DNA of 64,000 nt from the NCBI GenBank assembly GCA_963728875.1, contig CAVSLJ010000001.1, forward strand, positions 310,001 through 374,000. Reading direction: 5' to 3'. The notes beneath the pieces were generated by a model. The model was not told the origin of the DNA and did not search any database. It saw only the letters and a list, made by a program, of their open reading frames with translations. The DNA is from DASUPK01 sp963728875 (GTDB lineage Bacteria > Actinomycetota > Thermoleophilia > Solirubrobacterales > 70-9). The translations under genes were made by a program, and so were the position numbers. How positions within the stretch are numbered: position 1 is the stretch's first letter; each line of letters opens with the position of its first letter. Positions 1 through 6,670 of this stretch are shown one piece after another.

Positions 1-148
1 ACCGCACCCTGATGGGGCTGTCGCCGACATGGAGCAGGCGCTCCGCGACCCTGTCCCTCGAGCGCACGATGCCGTCGCCACCGCTGCCCCGCGGCAGCCG
101 GTACGGCCACCGCGGCAGGACGCGCTCCTCGAGGACCACTGGGTCTAA
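1..148 (+). CDS. C-terminal end of an unidentified protein (partial)
   Basis: An open frame enters from the left edge (first full codon at base 2) and ends at TAA 146-148. It reads about 48 residues of Pro/Arg/Asp-rich sequence ending in DALLEDHWV. Third codon positions are mostly G or C, as in neighbouring genes, and the stop overlaps the stop of the convergent gene at 145. No domain is recognisable from this short tail, so it could also be a chance open frame. Confidence 0.4.
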   Translation, partial: PHPDGAVADMEQALRDPVPRAHDAVATAAPRQPVRPPRQDALLEDHWV

Positions 149-429
149 CGTCCGAGGACGTGAACGTCGACCAGGAAGCTGCGGCTGGCGACGACCTTCT
201 CGCGGCGACGAAACAGGCCGCGCCGCGGCGGGCGGCGGGGCGAGCGCGACGCGGCTCGCGCCACGGCGACCACCGCGACGCCCGCGGCCGCGCCTCCGGC
301 GGCGGCCACGGCGAGAGGTCCGACCTCGCGGCCCCAGATCTCGATCGCGCGGGTCTCCGAGCGGACTGGCAGCGGCCTGACCGGCTCCGCCTCGATCACC
401 TCCTCGGTCGCCTGCGGCTCCTCACTCAT
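145..429 (-). CDS. Small membrane-anchored hypothetical protein
   Basis: A 94-residue protein of unknown function. The N-terminal 25 residues are acidic (MSEEPQATEEVIEAEPV). A hydrophobic Ala/Gly/Val segment at about residues 37-58 fits one membrane span, and the tail after it is very basic (several Arg-Arg pairs). This layout suggests a single-pass inner-membrane protein. ATG at 429 has an AGGA about 10 bases upstream. Its stop interlocks with that of the partial gene on the other strand. No family is recognised. Confidence 0.6.
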   Translation of the reverse strand: MSEEPQATEEVIEAEPVRPLPVRSETRAIEIWGREVGPLAVAAAGGAAAGVAVVAVARAASRSPRRPPRRGLFRRREKVVASRSFLVDVHVLGR

Positions 430-508
430 CGCGCTTCATCCTAAAGGCGAGTCAAGACCTCCCCAATCTGGTTTCCCCGGAAGCAGCGAAGGGAAGCCGC
501 CTTGGTGA

Positions 509-958
509 ATGGCGGATCCAGAGCTGACCAGCACGGCTTTCGCGGATGGAGCGGAGATCCCCGTCAAGTACACGGGGGACGGGTCGAATGTCTCTCCGCC
601 CCTTGCCTGGAGCTTTCTGCCGGACGGCACCCGGTCGTTGGCTCTGATCGTCCATGACCCTGACGCACCGTCGGGGGACTTCACCCACTGGGTCGCCTGG
701 AACATCGACCCCGAGCCCGGCGGCCACAGCGAGGCCACCCCGGCACCCGCGGAGGGCGCCAACGGACGAGGAGAGGCCGCCTACATGGGACCCTCTCCCC
801 CGCCTGGACACGGGCCGCACCGGTACTTCCACGAGCTCCATGCGCTGGACACCGAGCTTGACCTCCCGCCGGGCGCGTCGCGCGAGCAACTCGAAGACGC
901 ATTCGACGGGCACGTGCTCGCAACGGCCCGGCTCGTGGGCACCTACGAACGAAGCTAG
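509..958 (+). CDS. YbhB/YbcL-type PEBP (Raf kinase inhibitor-like) protein
   Basis: A 149-residue phosphatidylethanolamine-binding-protein family member of the bacterial YbhB/YbcL type. Visible family features are the start on FADGAEIPVKYT, the PPLAW strand, the ligand-site block with HDPDAPSGDFTHWVAWNI (about residues 49-67), and the later GPSPPPGHGPHRYFHELHALD block. Length matches the bacterial family (150-180). These are small soluble proteins whose physiological ligand in bacteria is not settled. The gene converges on the next one: TAG at 956-958 shares the palindromic CTAG with the opposite stop, so the coding regions overlap by 4 bp. Confidence 0.9.
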   Translation: MADPELTSTAFADGAEIPVKYTGDGSNVSPPLAWSFLPDGTRSLALIVHDPDAPSGDFTHWVAWNIDPEPGGHSEATPAPAEGANGRGEAAYMGPSPPPGHGPHRYFHELHALDTELDLPPGASREQLEDAFDGHVLATARLVGTYERS

Positions 959-2088
959 AGCGACTTCTCGTACAGCCGGTAGCGCTTGACGATCGTGCCG
1001 CCCATGCCCTCCATCGCGCGGTTCATCGGCTCGTTCACCTCGAGGATCCAGCCTTCCTCGCCACCGGTCACCCCGACCTCCGCGGCCGTCTCGATGTGGC
1101 GAACGTAGAACCGTGCCGCGATGCCGGTGTGCTGGTACTCGGGCTTCACTCCGAGGGCGAAGACGCGAACGCGATCGATCTTCCGTTTGCCGAGCAGGAA
1201 GCGCAGCCAGCCGAAGGGCAGCAGCCGGCCGTTCATCTTCTTGGTCACCTGATTGATGTCGGGGAGGGTCAGGGCGGCTCCCAGCACCTCGCCGTCGCGC
1301 TCGGCCATGAACGCCCAGCGCGGGTCGAGGATCTGCTTCAGGTTCTTCGCCTGGAAGGCGACCTCCTCGTCGGTGATCGGCACGAAGCCCCAGTTCTTCT
1401 CCCAAGCCGAGTTGTAGACCTCCATGAAGCGGCCGATCTCGGCTTCCAGGTCCTTCTTCCTCATGTTGCGGACCGTGATCCCGTGCTCCGACTCGACCTT
1501 GTCGGCGACCGCGTGGATCGCGTCGGCGAAGGCATCCCCCTTCTTCAACCCGCCCATCTCCAGGTTCCACATGAGCAGGTCCATCGACTTGCCGTAGCCG
1601 AGCGCCTCGATCCGCTCCCTGTAATAGGGCGGGTGCCACGGCTCGAGGATGTACGGGTGGCGGTCGTAACCCTCGACCAGCAGGCCGCACTCGTCGTTGG
1701 TGGTGAAGTCCATCGGTCCCACCACGCGGTCCCGCCCGCGCTCGCGCACCCATTGCTCGGCGGCGCCGAGAAGCGCCTCGAAGATCGCCGGGTCGTCCTC
1801 CGCGTCGATGAAGCCGAACTGACCGTCGCTGCCGCCCTGGAACTGGTCCCAGCGCCGATCGACCTGCGCCGTGATCCGCCCGACCGGCCCACCATCCCGC
1901 CAGGCCAGGAAGTACTCGGCGTCGGCGTGCTCGAAGTACGGGTTCTTGTCCCTGTCCAGGAACTCGCGGCGCTCGTAGATCAGCGGTGGGACCCACGGAG
2001 TGCCCTGGTGGAGCCGAAACGGCAGCTTGATGAACTTCTTCAGCTCGCTCCCGCCCTGCACGGGGCGTACCTGAATCGGGCCTGGCAT
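955..2088 (-). CDS. GNAT-fold N-acyltransferase, possible bacterial ceramide synthase
   Basis: A 377-residue protein of the large GNAT-like type (acyl-CoA N-acyltransferase fold). It starts with QVRPVQGGSELKKFIKLPF and carries GRITAQVD, VVGPMDFTTNDECGLLVEGY and a C-terminal acyl-CoA-site-like stretch (VKPEYQHTGIAARFYVRH, about residues 313-330). It is divergent from the serine-palmitoyltransferase-like gene, with only 35 bp between start codons, so the two probably share a promoter region. Caulobacter ceramide synthase (bCerS) is a GNAT-superfamily protein working with Spt, so N-acylation of a sphingoid base is a reasonable inference. A generic acetyltransferase remains possible. ATG start at 2088. 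Confidence 0.75.
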   Translation of the reverse strand: MPGPIQVRPVQGGSELKKFIKLPFRLHQGTPWVPPLIYERREFLDRDKNPYFEHADAEYFLAWRDGGPVGRITAQVDRRWDQFQGGSDGQFGFIDAEDDPAIFEALLGAAEQWVRERGRDRVVGPMDFTTNDECGLLVEGYDRHPYILEPWHPPYYRERIEALGYGKSMDLLMWNLEMGGLKKGDAFADAIHAVADKVESEHGITVRNMRKKDLEAEIGRFMEVYNSAWEKNWGFVPITDEEVAFQAKNLKQILDPRWAFMAERDGEVLGAALTLPDINQVTKKMNGRLLPFGWLRFLLGKRKIDRVRVFALGVKPEYQHTGIAARFYVRHIETAAEVGVTGGEEGWILEVNEPMNRAMEGMGGTIVKRYRLYEKSL

Positions 2089-2123
2089 GGCCGAGCAACC
2101 TACACCTGCCAGACTTCCCGGGC

Positions 2124-3410
2124 ATGTCCGACTCCACCCTTGATGCGAGGGCGCGCGACAGCGCGACCCGTTTAGTGTCGGACGTCTTCGAGAAGGCCCG
2201 GACCCACGACCGAGTCGAGCAGCTCGAAGCCGCCAAGCAGGGCGACCTCCTCCCCTACTTCCGCATTCTCGAGTCCCAGGCGGGGCCCGTGGTGGAGATG
2301 GAGGGGCGGGAGACGATCATGCTCGGCTCCAACAACTACTTGGGGCTGACCACCGACGAGCGGGTCAAGCAGGCCGCGCGCGACGCCCTGGAGCAGTACG
2401 GGACGGGGGTCACCGGCTCGCGCCTGCTGAACGGCACCACCCCCATGCACGTCGACCTGGAGCGCGAGCTCGCCGAATGGATGGGCACCGAGGACTGCAT
2501 CGTCTACACGACCGGGTACCAGTCGAACCTCGGAGCGATCAGCGCGATCCTGGAGCCCGGCGACACGGTCATCTGCGACTCCGGGGACCACGCCTCGATC
2601 CTCGACGGCTGCAAGCTCTCGGGCGCCCGCCTGCGCCCCTTCCGCCACAACCGGATGGACAAGCTGGAGACGATGCTCGGGCGCGCCGTCGCCGACGGCA
2701 GCGGCACCCTCGTGGTGGTCGACGGCGTCTTCTCGATGGAGGGTGACGTCTGCGACCTGCCCCCGATCGTGGAGCTCTGCGGACGCTTCGGGGCGAGGCT
2801 GATGGTCGACGAGGCCCACGGGGTCGGCGTCCTCGGCAAGCGAGGTGCAGGCGCCTGTGAGCTCTTCGGGCTCGAGGACGAGGTGGACCTCCGCATGGGG
2901 ACCTTCTCGAAGAGCCTCGCCTCCTGCGGGGGATTCATCGCCGGATCGGAGGAGGTCATCGAGTACCTGCGGATCTCCTCGCGCTCCTTCATCTTCAGTG
3001 CATCGGCGGTCCCCGCGGCCGTCGGCGCGGCCCTCGGCGCGCTGCGGATCATCCGATCCGAGGGCCCGGAGCTGATGGCACGGCTTCTGGACAACGCCGC
3101 CTACCTCCGCCAGGGCTTTCGGGACATGGGGCTGAAGGTCGTCGAGCCCGGCACCCTCCCCGACGGGAGCGAGGCGACGACGCCGGTGGTGCCGGTCATC
3201 GTCGGCGAGGACTGGCAGGCCGTCCTGCTCTGGAAGGCGCTCTTCGAGGCCGGCGTCTACACCAACGTCGCCCTGCACCCCGCCGTCCCTCCGGGCGGCG
3301 CCCTCCTCCGGACCAGCCTGATGGCGACTCACGAGCGCGACCAACTCGATCGCGCCCTCGAGATCTTCGCCGACGTCAAGCGCCGGTTCCCTGATTTGCC
3401 CTCGGGCTGA
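2124..3410 (+). CDS. Serine palmitoyltransferase-like alpha-oxoamine synthase
   Basis: A 428-residue PLP-dependent aminotransferase-fold enzyme of the alpha-oxoamine synthase family (BioF, KBL, SPT), which condenses an amino acid with an acyl-CoA and releases CO2. Visible motifs are GSRLLNGTTPMH, STGYQ-like TTGYQSNLGAISAIL, DHASILDGCKLS, VDEAHGVGVLG and the PLP-lysine loop GTFSKSLASCGGF. The combination TGSRxLNGT, HASxxDGC and FRHN resembles Sphingomonas serine palmitoyltransferase more than BioF or KBL. No other biotin gene is nearby. It diverges from the GNAT gene. Substrate assignment is inferred; the oxoamine synthase family itself is secure. Confidence 0.85.
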   Translation: MSDSTLDARARDSATRLVSDVFEKARTHDRVEQLEAAKQGDLLPYFRILESQAGPVVEMEGRETIMLGSNNYLGLTTDERVKQAARDALEQYGTGVTGSRLLNGTTPMHVDLERELAEWMGTEDCIVYTTGYQSNLGAISAILEPGDTVICDSGDHASILDGCKLSGARLRPFRHNRMDKLETMLGRAVADGSGTLVVVDGVFSMEGDVCDLPPIVELCGRFGARLMVDEAHGVGVLGKRGAGACELFGLEDEVDLRMGTFSKSLASCGGFIAGSEEVIEYLRISSRSFIFSASAVPAAVGAALGALRIIRSEGPELMARLLDNAAYLRQGFRDMGLKVVEPGTLPDGSEATTPVVPVIVGEDWQAVLLWKALFEAGVYTNVALHPAVPPGGALLRTSLMATHERDQLDRALEIFADVKRRFPDLPSG

Positions 3411-3470
3411 TCCCGCGTTTCGATCTTCGGCCCCCGGGTATTAGGTACGGTTTTGTCCGCGTTTCTGGAC

Positions 3471-3487
3471 AGGCGAACTACTCGCCT
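3471..3487. terminator. Short hairpin downstream of oxoamine synthase
   Basis: AGGCGA-ACTAC-TCGCCT forms a perfect 6-bp stem with a 5-nt loop, 60 bp after the stop of the preceding gene. There is no T-run after it, so it may be a weak terminator or a protein-binding dyad. Confidence 0.3.
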
Positions 3488-3529
3488 ACAAAACATCTGC
3501 TCTTAGCGAACGGGATGATTTTTCGGGTG

Positions 3530-3559
3530 TTGACCGTCGGCGCCACAGGTGTGTAGGTT
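3530..3559 (+). promoter_or_regulatory. Candidate sigma70-type promoter for mIHF-like gene
   Basis: TTGACC (3530-3535) and TAGGTT (3554-3559) are separated by 18 bp, in an otherwise gene-free interval, on the strand of the gene starting at 3711. This is read by eye only. Confidence 0.4.
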
Positions 3560-3710
3560 TCGCCTCGCCGCGCGCTTCCGGGGCAGGGAGCGGACGGGAA
3601 CTGATTGAGGAGAGGACCGTCCACTTCCCCCGGCTCGTCAGAGCGACTGGGGCCCGCCGGCCGCAACCAAGCCCGCCAAAAAATTCCTGACCTAGCAGGA
3701 GGGAGACCGT

Positions 3711-4133
3711 ATGTCTGCTGCTTCGACGATTGCCCCTGTCAGCCCGCTGCCCGCCATGGCCCCCCGGCGTCTTGAGCCGACGGTCGTCGAGCCTCAGACC
3801 GACACAGAACCCAGACAGCGAGGTACAGCCCAGTGCATGGAGGCCCTCGCGCGCGCCAATCAGGTCCGCCTCGCCCGTGCCGCACTGAAGAGGGACGTCT
3901 CCGCCGGCCGCCGATCGGTCTGCGACGTGATCACCGAGTCCCCGTGGGAGGCCGAGAGCATGAGCCTCAGCGAGCTCCTCTGCAGCCAGCGTCGCTGGGG
4001 GCGAGCCCGCTCCCGGAAACTGCTCTCGTCGGCCGCTCTGGGAGAGGGCAAGAAGGTCGGCACGCTGACGGAGCGCCAGCGCAGGATCCTGGTCGGCGCC
4101 CTCGAGGCGAAGCTGGGCGGGCGGCTGAATTAG
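3711..4133 (+). CDS. Actinobacterial integration host factor (mIHF)-like protein
   Basis: A 140-residue protein. From about residue 45 it follows the actinobacterial integration-host-factor pattern: an Arg/Ala/Leu-Lys helix (RLARAALKRDVSAG), then MSLSELLCSQRRWGRARSRKLL, then GTLTERQRRILVGALEAKLGG at the C-terminus. mIHF is a small DNA-binding nucleoid protein (about 105 residues in mycobacteria) whose C-terminal helices recognise DNA. The first roughly 40 residues are a Pro/Thr-rich, probably disordered extension not typical of mycobacterial mIHF. RBS AGGAGGGAG lies 6-7 bases before ATG. It is monocistronic, with a 300-bp leader. Confidence 0.75.
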   Translation: MSAASTIAPVSPLPAMAPRRLEPTVVEPQTDTEPRQRGTAQCMEALARANQVRLARAALKRDVSAGRRSVCDVITESPWEAESMSLSELLCSQRRWGRARSRKLLSSAALGEGKKVGTLTERQRRILVGALEAKLGGRLN

Positions 4134-5215
4134 CCGCCCGGCTCGCGCAGCCGACGATCCATCACCTGAGGCGATAGAGGGCGCCGCCCGAGCGGCGGCG
4201 AAAAGCCGAAGCGAAGAGCCAGGCGGCGCCCCCGAACGTGACGAGCCCGGCGGCCACGCAGGCCGCCGGGCTCAACTTCGTCGCCACGAAAAGAACGCCG
4301 AACACCGGCACTCCGATCGCGGACGCGAGCAGCAGCGTGTGCGAGCGATAGGCGGCGAAGTGCTCGCGGATCGAGAGCTCGAGGCCCGCGAGAGAGGCAA
4401 GCCCGAGGCCGACGGCGATCATCACGAACCCCTGCGGCGGAGGAGTGAAGAAGCCCGCGATGAGCAGGATCACTCCGATGAAGATGACGATCTCGGTCAG
4501 CGGGAAGCTGCCCCACGGCGGCGAGGGCCGATCCTCCGGCCCACGGCGGGGCTTCGCGGCCGCTGGCTTGGGCGCCGCCGGCCGGGCAGCCGCCGGCACC
4601 TGATCGGGGTTCGAAAGACGTCGGCGCCGCTTGCGCAGCTGTCGCTTCGTCGGCATCTGGACCTGGGTCAGGGGGCCGGAGCCCCTCGGCTAACGGGCAA
4701 CCGGAGGAGATCTTGACCCGCCACCAGCCCAGGAGCATGCCGAGCACGCCCCATTTCGGCTTGGCATGCCAGTTCTTGCAGCCGGGCTCGCCGATGTCCT
4801 CGTTGTGGACGCGAACCCACTTGTACGAGACCGGATCGGCGGTCATCTCCTCGATCAGCTCACGATTCGACTCCTCCACCACGGCGTAGTCGTGGAGGTC
4901 CGCCTTCACCTCCTGGATGCGGGCCGCGAGGCCGTCGCGAACCTTCTCCAGCTCATCGACCGAGAGCAGCCGCGGTCCGCCCATCCCCGGAACGGCGAAG
5001 TCGATGCCCTTGCGCGGGAACGCCGAGCCGAACAACCGGGCGAGCGCGAGCTCCATTGCGGCGATCTGGCGGCGCAGGTCAGCGCGCGCGTCGCGCTCAT
5101 CGTGCTCGTAGAGGATCGTGTCGAGGCCATCGGGCGGGGCCGGAGGCACCAGCGACTCCTCGGGCGCGACCCGCACCTCGTCAACGCTGGGACGTTCGAG
5201 CAGCTCCTCCGGCAT
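4130..5215 (-). CDS. Conserved-looking protein with an overrun C-terminus
   Basis: An unidentified protein. The start is ATG at 5215 because AGAGGAGG lies 5 bases upstream; an upstream ATG at 5239 has no such site. Residues 1-180 look genuine: an acidic head, then a charged helical region (RADLRRQIAAMELALARLFG, and LEKVRDGLAARIQEVKADLHDY) and a Trp-rich end (HAKPKWGVLGMLLGWWRVKIS). After about base 4690 the frame runs for another 180 residues straight through the next gene in a different frame, with Arg/Ala/Gly-rich shadow-like composition. Both other frames hit stops at once near 4660-4690. A lost stop or small indel just before 4690 is likely, so the real protein probably ends near there. 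Confidence 0.55.
   Translation of the reverse strand: MPEELLERPSVDEVRVAPEESLVPPAPPDGLDTILYEHDERDARADLRRQIAAMELALARLFGSAFPRKGIDFAVPGMGGPRLLSVDELEKVRDGLAARIQEVKADLHDYAVVEESNRELIEEMTADPVSYKWVRVHNEDIGEPGCKNWHAKPKWGVLGMLLGWWRVKISSGCPLAEGLRPPDPGPDADEATAAQAAPTSFEPRSGAGGCPAGGAQASGREAPPWAGGSALAAVGQLPADRDRHLHRSDPAHRGLLHSSAAGVRDDRRRPRACLSRGPRALDPRALRRLSLAHAAARVRDRSAGVRRSFRGDEVEPGGLRGRRARHVRGRRLALRFGFSPPLGRRPLSPQVMDRRLREPGG
4162..4656 (-). CDS. Hypothetical membrane protein with basic N-terminus
   Basis: A 164-residue protein. The head is strongly basic (MPTKRQLRKRRRRL) followed by an Ala/Pro/Lys linker. Four hydrophobic segments follow, at about residues 52-71, 76-93, 104-123 and 130-149, ending in a basic tail. 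This fits a small integral inner-membrane protein with both ends in the cytoplasm. It is the last gene of the minus-strand run that starts with the RND transporter. The ATG at 4656 sits inside the overrun of the preceding frame. Function unknown. Confidence 0.65.
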   Translation of the reverse strand: MPTKRQLRKRRRRLSNPDQVPAAARPAAPKPAAAKPRRGPEDRPSPPWGSFPLTEIVIFIGVILLIAGFFTPPPQGFVMIAVGLGLASLAGLELSIREHFAAYRSHTLLLASAIGVPVFGVLFVATKLSPAACVAAGLVTFGGAAWLFASAFRRRSGGALYRLR

Positions 5216-5241
5216 CAGTCCTCCTCTACGAGTGGCCAAGT

Positions 5242-5937
5242 CTACGCCCGCAGGGCGCTACCCGCCACCCACAGTGACTCCTCGAGGGCGATGTCGGGCA
5301 CGCCGCGCACCCCGATTGCCGCGAGCAGGACGCGGCGCGTGCCTCGCTTCACGCCCCGGCCCTCTGCGGTCCGGTCGAAGAGGATGCCGAGCGGCCGTTT
5401 CTCGTCCGCAACGACGATCGTTCCCTCCGGGAGCGGTGAGACCCGGCCCTCGAACCCCTCCCGCTCGGCGGAGAGGCGCAGGCCCACTCTCCCCTCCACC
5501 CGGTCGGCATCGAAGGCGCGCAGCGCTACGCCAACCTCGACCATGGCGATTGTGAGCGCGTCGTCGACCCGGTTTCGGCTCTTGAAGCGGCCGTCGTGCA
5601 TGCGCTCGAAGATCAGCTGCTCGATCGGCGTGCGAGTGCTGTCCGGGTCGAGCCCGATGTGGCGAAAGAAGACGCGGTAGGCCCACGGAATCGGCTTCTG
5701 GCGCAACTGGATCGCCTGCGCCCCCGTGATCCGGTCGCTGAGCGTCCGCAGACGCTCCTTGAGCGCCTCGGGACTGCGGCCGGTCTCGGTCTCGATCGCG
5801 GTCGAGACGATCGAGAGGCCGGGGAACTCCTCCGCCAGCGCCGGCTCGATCCAGCCCGGCTCCGGAGCGACCTCCCAGTCATCAGGCAGCGGCTCCTCTG
5901 CTTCGTGTCCGGGGCCGCTTGTTGGCAGCTCGACCAT
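5242..5937 (-). CDS. B3/B4 (PheRS beta-like) domain protein
   Basis: A 231-residue soluble protein with the layout of stand-alone B3/4-domain proteins, named after the tRNA-binding/editing-like domain of phenylalanyl-tRNA synthetase beta. Visible are an early FPGLSIVSTAIETETGRSPE, then RITGAQAIQLRQKPIPWAYRVFFRHIGLDP, SRNRVDDALTIAMVEVGVALRAFDADRVEG, and a C-terminal ILFDRTAEGRGVKRGTRRVLLAAIGVRGVPD. Such proteins may edit or sense misacylated tRNA or amino acids, but a role is not established. Its ATG overlaps the TGA of the upstream thioredoxin-fold gene by one base (TGATG), so the two are translationally coupled. Confidence 0.7.
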   Translation of the reverse strand: MVELPTSGPGHEAEEPLPDDWEVAPEPGWIEPALAEEFPGLSIVSTAIETETGRSPEALKERLRTLSDRITGAQAIQLRQKPIPWAYRVFFRHIGLDPDSTRTPIEQLIFERMHDGRFKSRNRVDDALTIAMVEVGVALRAFDADRVEGRVGLRLSAEREGFEGRVSPLPEGTIVVADEKRPLGILFDRTAEGRGVKRGTRRVLLAAIGVRGVPDIALEESLWVAGSALRA

Positions 5938-6656
5938 CAGCGCACCGTCGCCGCCCGCCGCTTCGACGCCGTGATCAGGTCGTCGACCTTGGTGAAGAAC
6001 TGCTGGTCGTCGAGCCGCCCGATCGAGGTGGCCTGGAAGATCCCACCGGGATAGGCGTAGACGAAGGTCGGGCAGCCACCGACCCGGTAGAGGTTGGAGA
6101 GGGCGCCGTCGCGATCGAGCCCGACGGGATGGGTCCAGTGGTGCTCCCGGATCAGCTGCTGGACCTCGGAGGTGCTGTCTCGGACGTCCACGGCCAGGAA
6201 GTTGACCTCGCTCCTGTACCTGCGGTAGGCGGCCTCGAAGACTTCCTCCTGGTTCTCGCAGTCGCCGCCGCGCGTGAACCAGAACGAGAGCACCAGGGGC
6301 CTGTCGAAGAAGTCGCAGACCCGGAGCGCTCCCTGCACATCGACCCGGCAGGCGGGCGTCCGCCGGTTACCGGAGGGACACGGGATCCGGGCGGCGTCGC
6401 AATCGTCCTGGGCGATGTTGGCGTCCCCGCTCGCGCCCGTTCGCGCGTTGGGCACGGCGAACTGGGCGAGGGGCATGTCGCCCTCGTTGGTGGCGCCCAG
6501 CACCCCCTTGTTGTTGGTCGAGATGGTGTTGATCCCGGCGACGGCGATCAGCGTGATGAACGCCATCCCGACGATCAGGGAGTAGATGGTCGCGCGGCGC
6601 GGGCGCTCGCTCGGCTCCTTGCCGTGCCCGCCGTCACGTCCAGCGCCGTTCTCCAC
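5937..6656 (-). CDS. TlpA-like membrane-anchored thioredoxin-fold protein, CXXC degenerate
   Basis: A 239-residue protein. One N-terminal membrane anchor (about residues 24-44, YSLIVGMAFITLIAVAGI) is followed by an exported TlpA/AhpC-type thioredoxin fold. The redox-site strand reads LSFWFTRGGDCENQ, where the first Cys of the usual CXXC is replaced by Gly and only the second remains. The cis-Pro loop is GGCPTFVYAYPGG, with a Cys just before the proline. Four further cysteines lie upstream of the site. A peroxiredoxin-like or single-Cys mechanism, or a non-redox role, is possible. GTG start; it follows the RND transporter by 14 bp. Confidence 0.75.
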   Translation of the reverse strand: MENGAGRDGGHGKEPSERPRRATIYSLIVGMAFITLIAVAGINTISTNNKGVLGATNEGDMPLAQFAVPNARTGASGDANIAQDDCDAARIPCPSGNRRTPACRVDVQGALRVCDFFDRPLVLSFWFTRGGDCENQEEVFEAAYRRYRSEVNFLAVDVRDSTSEVQQLIREHHWTHPVGLDRDGALSNLYRVGGCPTFVYAYPGGIFQATSIGRLDDQQFFTKVDDLITASKRRAATVR

Positions 6657-6670
6657 GGCCTAATGGTCCC

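Larger units (their letters stand above)
3411..3710. other. 300-bp intergenic leader of the mIHF-like gene
   Basis: No convincing gene is seen here. The interval follows the stop of the oxoamine synthase and precedes a nucleoid-protein gene. It is less GC-rich than its surroundings, and contains a small hairpin and a sigma70-like promoter that are listed separately. The leader from that promoter to the start codon would be about 145 nt. Confidence 0.5.

Noticed and set aside
1096..2175. Long plus-strand open frame antisense to the GNAT gene, and similar antisense frames over metE, MMPL, MetH and ALDH genes
   Set aside because: Frames stay open because of high GC; composition is Val/Leu/Asp or Arg/Ala rich with no family motifs, while the opposite strand encodes clear proteins.
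3478..3666. 62-codon minus-strand frame in the mIHF leader
   Set aside because: No RBS and no recognisable sequence; it overlaps the better supported promoter.
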